A stretch of DNA of 64,000 bases from DATJPR01 sp963811705 (GTDB lineage: Bacteria; Bacteroidota; Ignavibacteria; UBA10030; UBA6906): contig CAWESL010000007.1 of the NCBI GenBank assembly GCA_963811705.1, positions 558,001 to 622,000 of the forward strand, in the 5' to 3' direction. The position numbers and the translations under genes are program-made. Positions 61,032 to 64,000 of the stretch are shown in pieces. How positions within the stretch are numbered: position 1 is the stretch's first letter; each line of letters starts with the position of its first letter. The notes under the pieces were generated by a model. The model did not search any database. It was not told the DNA's origin and saw nothing but the letters and a program-made list of their open reading frames with translations.

Positions 61032-61781
61032 TCAACTCCCCCGTCCCGCGAGCACCGACCGCGCTTCCTCCAATTGAGCGAAGGTGTTGACCCCCCGGAC
61101 CTCCAGCGGATCGTGACAAACAACAGCCGATACGGGAAGCTGGTGTTTCCAGTAATATCCGAATACGTCCGTCAGATAATACTCCTTTTGGGCATTGTTC
61201 GGGGTAATGTGCGACAAGCCTTCAAACAGTGAATCCCGCCGGAAGACATAAATTCCCGTGTTGATTTCCCGAATTTTCAATTGGTCAGCAGACGCGTCCT
61301 TCTGCTCGACAATCGCCGTGACATCGCCGCCCGCGTCCCTGATGATCCTTCCGTATCCCGCCGCATCATCCAGGATCGTCGTCAGCACCGTGGCGGCGGC
61401 TCCGGAGTGACGGTGGTCCTCGACGAGCTCGATCACCGTCGACGCCCGCAGCAACGGGACATCGCCGGACAGGACAAGGACATCGCCCTGAAATCCTGCC
61501 AGCGATGATTCTGCCTGCATGACCGCGTGTCCGGTTCCCAATTGCGGCGATTGCTCGGCGCAGATCACCTGCGGCACGGCACGTCCGAGATGGTCAATCA
61601 CTGCGTCCTTCTGCCACCCGACGATCACGATGGTGCGCTCTGCTTCAAGCCCGACCGCGAGCCGTACAACATGTTCCACCATCGGCATCCCGCCGACAGG
61701 ATACATGACTTTGGCGAGATCCGGATTCTTCATCCGCGTGCCTTTGCCGGCAGCCATGATGACTACTGCGAGAGCGTTCAT
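61032..61781 (-). CDS. GlmU-like sugar nucleotidyltransferase (uridyltransferase domain only)
   Basis: 249 residues equal to the N-terminal half of GlmU: LAVVIMAAGKGTRMKNPDLA (nucleotide loop), EQSPQLGTGHAVMQAE (the Gly-Thr-Gly-His-Ala substrate loop), VLVLSGDVPLLRASTV (metal Asp) and REINTGIYVFRRDSLFEGLS. The left-handed beta-helix acetyltransferase half is absent. It should make a UDP-sugar, probably UDP-GlcNAc, from UTP and a sugar 1-phosphate. In these phyla the acetyltransferase step may be carried by a separate protein. It is 37 bp from panC. Confidence 0.85.
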   Translation of the reverse strand: MNALAVVIMAAGKGTRMKNPDLAKVMYPVGGMPMVEHVVRLAVGLEAERTIVIVGWQKDAVIDHLGRAVPQVICAEQSPQLGTGHAVMQAESSLAGFQGDVLVLSGDVPLLRASTVIELVEDHRHSGAAATVLTTILDDAAGYGRIIRDAGGDVTAIVEQKDASADQLKIREINTGIYVFRRDSLFEGLSHITPNNAQKEYYLTDVFGYYWKHQLPVSAVVCHDPLEVRGVNTFAQLEEARSVLAGRGS

Positions 61782-61818
61782 AGATGAGGGGTCAGGAATT
61801 TGGGGTTGGTGTTAGGGT

Positions 61819-62676
61819 TTAGGGAATGGTGACGATAATATTGTCGATGAGGCGCGTGGTTCCGAAGCGGACGGCGAGTGATATCATCATCGACTTTCCG
61901 CTTTGAAGTCGGGACTGCTCCTCGAGGCTCGCAGCGTCGGCAATGGAAATGTAATCGATCGCACCGCCCGACTCGCTGGAAATCAGCTTCCGCATCCGCT
62001 CTCTCACCCCGGCTGCGTCGCGCTCCTGATTCAGGATGAGCTCCTCGCCGAGGCGAAGCGCACGATGCAGCACCGGCGCCTCCGCCCGCTCCCGGACCGA
62101 AAGGAAGACGTTCCGAGAACTCATCGCGAGCCCGTCCGGCTCTCTCACGATCGGTCCGACAAGAATCTCCACCGGAAAATTCAAATCGGCGACCATGCGT
62201 CGTATCACAGCAACCTGCTGACCGTCTTTTTGGCCGAACACCGCCAGGTCGGGGAGCGTGCATTGCAGCAATTTTGTCACAACCGTCGCCACGCCTGCAA
62301 AATGTGTCGGCCGCGATGCGCCTTCGAGGACCAATGTAAGGCCGTTGACGACAACGTTCGTCGAGTAGCCCGGAGGATACATCGCTTCGACGGTCGGGGC
62401 AAAGAGGAAGTCCGTTCCCGCATCCGCCGCGACGGCCGCATCGCGTTCGAACGGCCGCGGGTACCGGTCGAGATCCTCTCCGGGCGCAAACTGCGTCGGG
62501 TTTACGAAGATCGTCGTGATCACGCAATCCGCACGCTCGCGTGCAAGCCGGATGAGCGAACGATGGCCTTCGTGGAGAGCGCCCATCGTCGGGACAACAG
62601 CAATCGTCCGCCCCGACTGTCGGACGGCGCGGGAGGCTTCCTGCATCGCTTGTGGTTCGCGGACGATCGTGGACAT
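61819..62676 (-). CDS. panC: Pantothenate synthetase (pantoate-beta-alanine ligase)
   Basis: 285 residues of the usual length. VVPTMGALHEGHRSLIRLAR is the HIGH-like ATP-binding loop, IFVNPTQFAPGEDLDRYPR binds pantoate, VFGQKDGQQVAVIRRMVADL and AMSSRNVFLSVRERAEAP (KMSKS-like loop) follow. It condenses pantoate and beta-alanine with ATP to pantothenate. It follows accD by 7 bp. All diagnostic residues are visible. Confidence 0.96.
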   Translation of the reverse strand: MSTIVREPQAMQEASRAVRQSGRTIAVVPTMGALHEGHRSLIRLARERADCVITTIFVNPTQFAPGEDLDRYPRPFERDAAVAADAGTDFLFAPTVEAMYPPGYSTNVVVNGLTLVLEGASRPTHFAGVATVVTKLLQCTLPDLAVFGQKDGQQVAVIRRMVADLNFPVEILVGPIVREPDGLAMSSRNVFLSVRERAEAPVLHRALRLGEELILNQERDAAGVRERMRKLISSESGGAIDYISIADAASLEEQSRLQSGKSMMISLAVRFGTTRLIDNIIVTIP

Positions 62677-62683
62677 GAAGAGA

Positions 62684-63523
62684 TCAGGAAAAGTAGGTCA
62701 GCATTTGCGCCACTGTCGCTTTGAGTTCCCGCCGATGCACGATCATATCCAGAAACCCATGCTCCAGGAGAAATTCCGATCGCTGGAATCCGGGAGGCAG
62801 ATCTCTTCCGATGGTCTGTTTGATGACGCGCGGGCCTGCGAACCCGATGAGCGCGCCGGGCTCGGCGATATTCACGTCGCCGAGCATCGCAAAGCTCGCA
62901 GTAACCCCGCCTGTCGTCGGGTCCGTGAGGATCGAAATGTACCCGACGTGCGCATCGGCCAGACGCGCAAGCTTCGCGCTGGTCTTCGCCATCTGCATCA
63001 ACGAGAGCGCTCCTTCCATCATCCGCGCACCTCCACTTGCAGAAACCACAAGCAGCGGCGACTTGGTCTTCCAGGCCTTGTCGATCGCCCGACCGATCTT
63101 CTCTCCGACGACCGAGCCCATGCTGCCGCCGATAAATTTGAAGTCCATCGCGGCGAGCACAACGGGCCGACCCTCGATCTTCCCTGTCCCCCAACGCACC
63201 GCGTCGAAGAGACCCGTCTTTTTGATCGCCTCGGAAGCCCGATCCCGATAGCGCTTGGAATCGGTGAACTTGAGCGGATCAGTGGAACGCATTCGCCGGT
63301 CGTATTCATGGAACGACCCTTCGTCGAGCAGGATCCCGATATACTCCGCGCTGCCGATCCTGAAATGGGCATTGCATTTCGTGCACGTGAAGAGGGCTTT
63401 CTCGAGCTCCATCTTGTGAATGATCTCGCCGCACTGCTCGCACTTCGTCCAGAGTCCATCCGGCATCTCCCTCTTCTGCGTTTCGGAGGCGATGTTCTCC
63501 TTGGATCGTCGAAACCAGGACAT
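62684..63523 (-). CDS. accD: Acetyl-CoA carboxylase carboxyltransferase subunit beta
   Basis: 279 residues. N-terminal zinc finger with CEQCGE and CTKCNA (Cys pairs near residues 33-58), then the carboxyltransferase core: GSMGSVVGEKIGRAIDKAW, VSASGGARMMEGALSLMQMA, LTDPTTGGVTASFAMLGDVN and FAGPRVIKQTIGRDLPPGFQ. With AccA it carboxylates acetyl-CoA to malonyl-CoA. It ends 7 bp before panC and starts 4 bp after the tsaB stop, in one operon-like run. Confidence 0.96.
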   Translation of the reverse strand: MSWFRRSKENIASETQKREMPDGLWTKCEQCGEIIHKMELEKALFTCTKCNAHFRIGSAEYIGILLDEGSFHEYDRRMRSTDPLKFTDSKRYRDRASEAIKKTGLFDAVRWGTGKIEGRPVVLAAMDFKFIGGSMGSVVGEKIGRAIDKAWKTKSPLLVVSASGGARMMEGALSLMQMAKTSAKLARLADAHVGYISILTDPTTGGVTASFAMLGDVNIAEPGALIGFAGPRVIKQTIGRDLPPGFQRSEFLLEHGFLDMIVHRRELKATVAQMLTYFS

Positions 63524-63527
63524 CGGA

Positions 63528-64000
63528 TCAGGTCCTTTCCGTCAAGTCAGCGTTCAGGAAAAATTCCAGGGCATACAGCGGCTCCAGTTTTCCGACGTCA
63601 TCATGTTTTCCTTCTGCGATCAGCCGTTCGCCGAGCAAGCCGACGGCCGATGCGCTGCAGCGCCGGATGGAGTCTTCCACGCATCGTTGCCCAGGGCGTA
63701 GCGGCACCTGGGCCAGGTCCCCTGTCAGGACGGTGTTGTCCGGGACCGGTGTCGAGGCGATTCGCGCCGCGCGCCGGATCTCCACTTCATCGCTCCCCTC
63801 TCGCGCGAGGAAATACTCCCCCTTACGTGCCTGAAGGAGCGCAACAATGGTATCGCCCTGCATCACAATCCTGCTTTCCTTCCGCGCCCGGCTGATCAAC
63901 GCCGTGAGCGTCGGAACCCCAACCAGCGTTCTCCCGGTGCCGAAGACCAGCCCTTTCGCCACGCTGACGCCGATCCGGAGACCGGTGAACGAGCCGGGGC
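63528..64000 (-). CDS. tsaB: tRNA threonylcarbamoyladenosine biosynthesis protein TsaB, N-terminus beyond right edge
   Basis: The frame is open through the right edge. Its first visible residues (PGSFTGLRIGVSVAKGL) are the TsaB signature, so the GTG near 63962 is an internal valine, not the start. About 157 residues are visible of the usual 220-240. The C-terminal half has lower similarity, as is normal for this paralogue of TsaD. TsaB is the scaffold partner in t6A37 tRNA modification. The operon run tsaB-accD-panC is conserved-looking housekeeping. Confidence 0.9.
   Translation of the reverse strand, partial: PGSFTGLRIGVSVAKGLVFGTGRTLVGVPTLTALISRARKESRIVMQGDTIVALLQARKGEYFLAREGSDEVEIRRAARIASTPVPDNTVLTGDLAQVPLRPGQRCVEDSIRRCSASAVGLLGERLIAEGKHDDVGKLEPLYALEFFLNADLTERT

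Overview
The window looks like a chromosomal segment from a bacterium of the Bacteroidota / Chlorobiota / Ignavibacteriota (FCB) group. Three secreted proteins end in a type IX secretion sorting domain with the YPNPFNP signature. Two of the best promoter candidates have the FCB-type layout TTG - about 20 bp - TAnnTTT(G/C) rather than the E. coli one. Base composition is moderately GC-rich (about 55-60% by eye), with one clearly AT-richer patch at about 2.4-5.4 kb. Nearly every gene is on the minus strand. The exceptions are one glycosyltransferase (17560-18573) and one small membrane-protein ORF (48104-48256). Species cannot be named from this sequence alone.

Bases 1-47.9 kb are a very large surface-polysaccharide (O-antigen/exopolysaccharide) region built from several modules. 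Read in transcription order (right to left), it starts with a BY-kinase Wzc (47.9 kb), a miniature SLBB export protein and an O-antigen-polymerase-like membrane protein. Next come glycosyltransferases, a polysaccharide deacetylase, a Glu/Leu-dehydrogenase-like protein next to a CapK/PaaK-like adenylate-forming enzyme, a heparinase II/III-like lyase, an AlgD-type GDP-mannose dehydrogenase and another glycosyltransferase (31.5-43.5 kb). A new unit begins with the priming undecaprenyl-phosphate sugar transferase (31.2 kb) and continues through glucose-1-phosphate cytidylyltransferase, an SDR epimerase/dehydratase and a C-methyltransferase, closed by a strong intrinsic terminator (26.5 kb). A third unit (26.3-18.6 kb) has two family 2 glycosyltransferases, a Wzx flippase, two tandem zinc-finger methyltransferases, a rhamnosyltransferase-like protein and a GT4 protein. 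After two big GH123-like secreted proteins (17.2-10.05 kb) comes a fourth unit with a GNAT-like acyltransferase, rmlC- and rmlB-type dTDP-sugar genes (rmlB carries a one-base frameshift), a full-size Wza-like export protein, Wzz, Wzy, Wzx and a GT4 gene running off the left edge. There are thus two flippases, two polymerase-like proteins, two SLBB exporters and two chain-length proteins, suggesting two Wzx/Wzy-type assembly lines or two fused loci.

Between 48.1 and 57.3 kb is a surface-protein unit: a 2666-residue repeat protein of immunoglobulin-like, IPT/TIG and FN3 domains with a type IX sorting tail, followed by two small exported proteins.

From 57.8 kb to the right edge the genes are conserved housekeeping ones, closely packed on the minus strand: tsaB (cut by the edge), accD, panC, a GlmU-like nucleotidyltransferase without its acyltransferase half, a small exported protein, a LytR_C-domain protein, rsfS and argS. 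No tRNA, rRNA, CRISPR array, insertion sequence or integrase was recognised.
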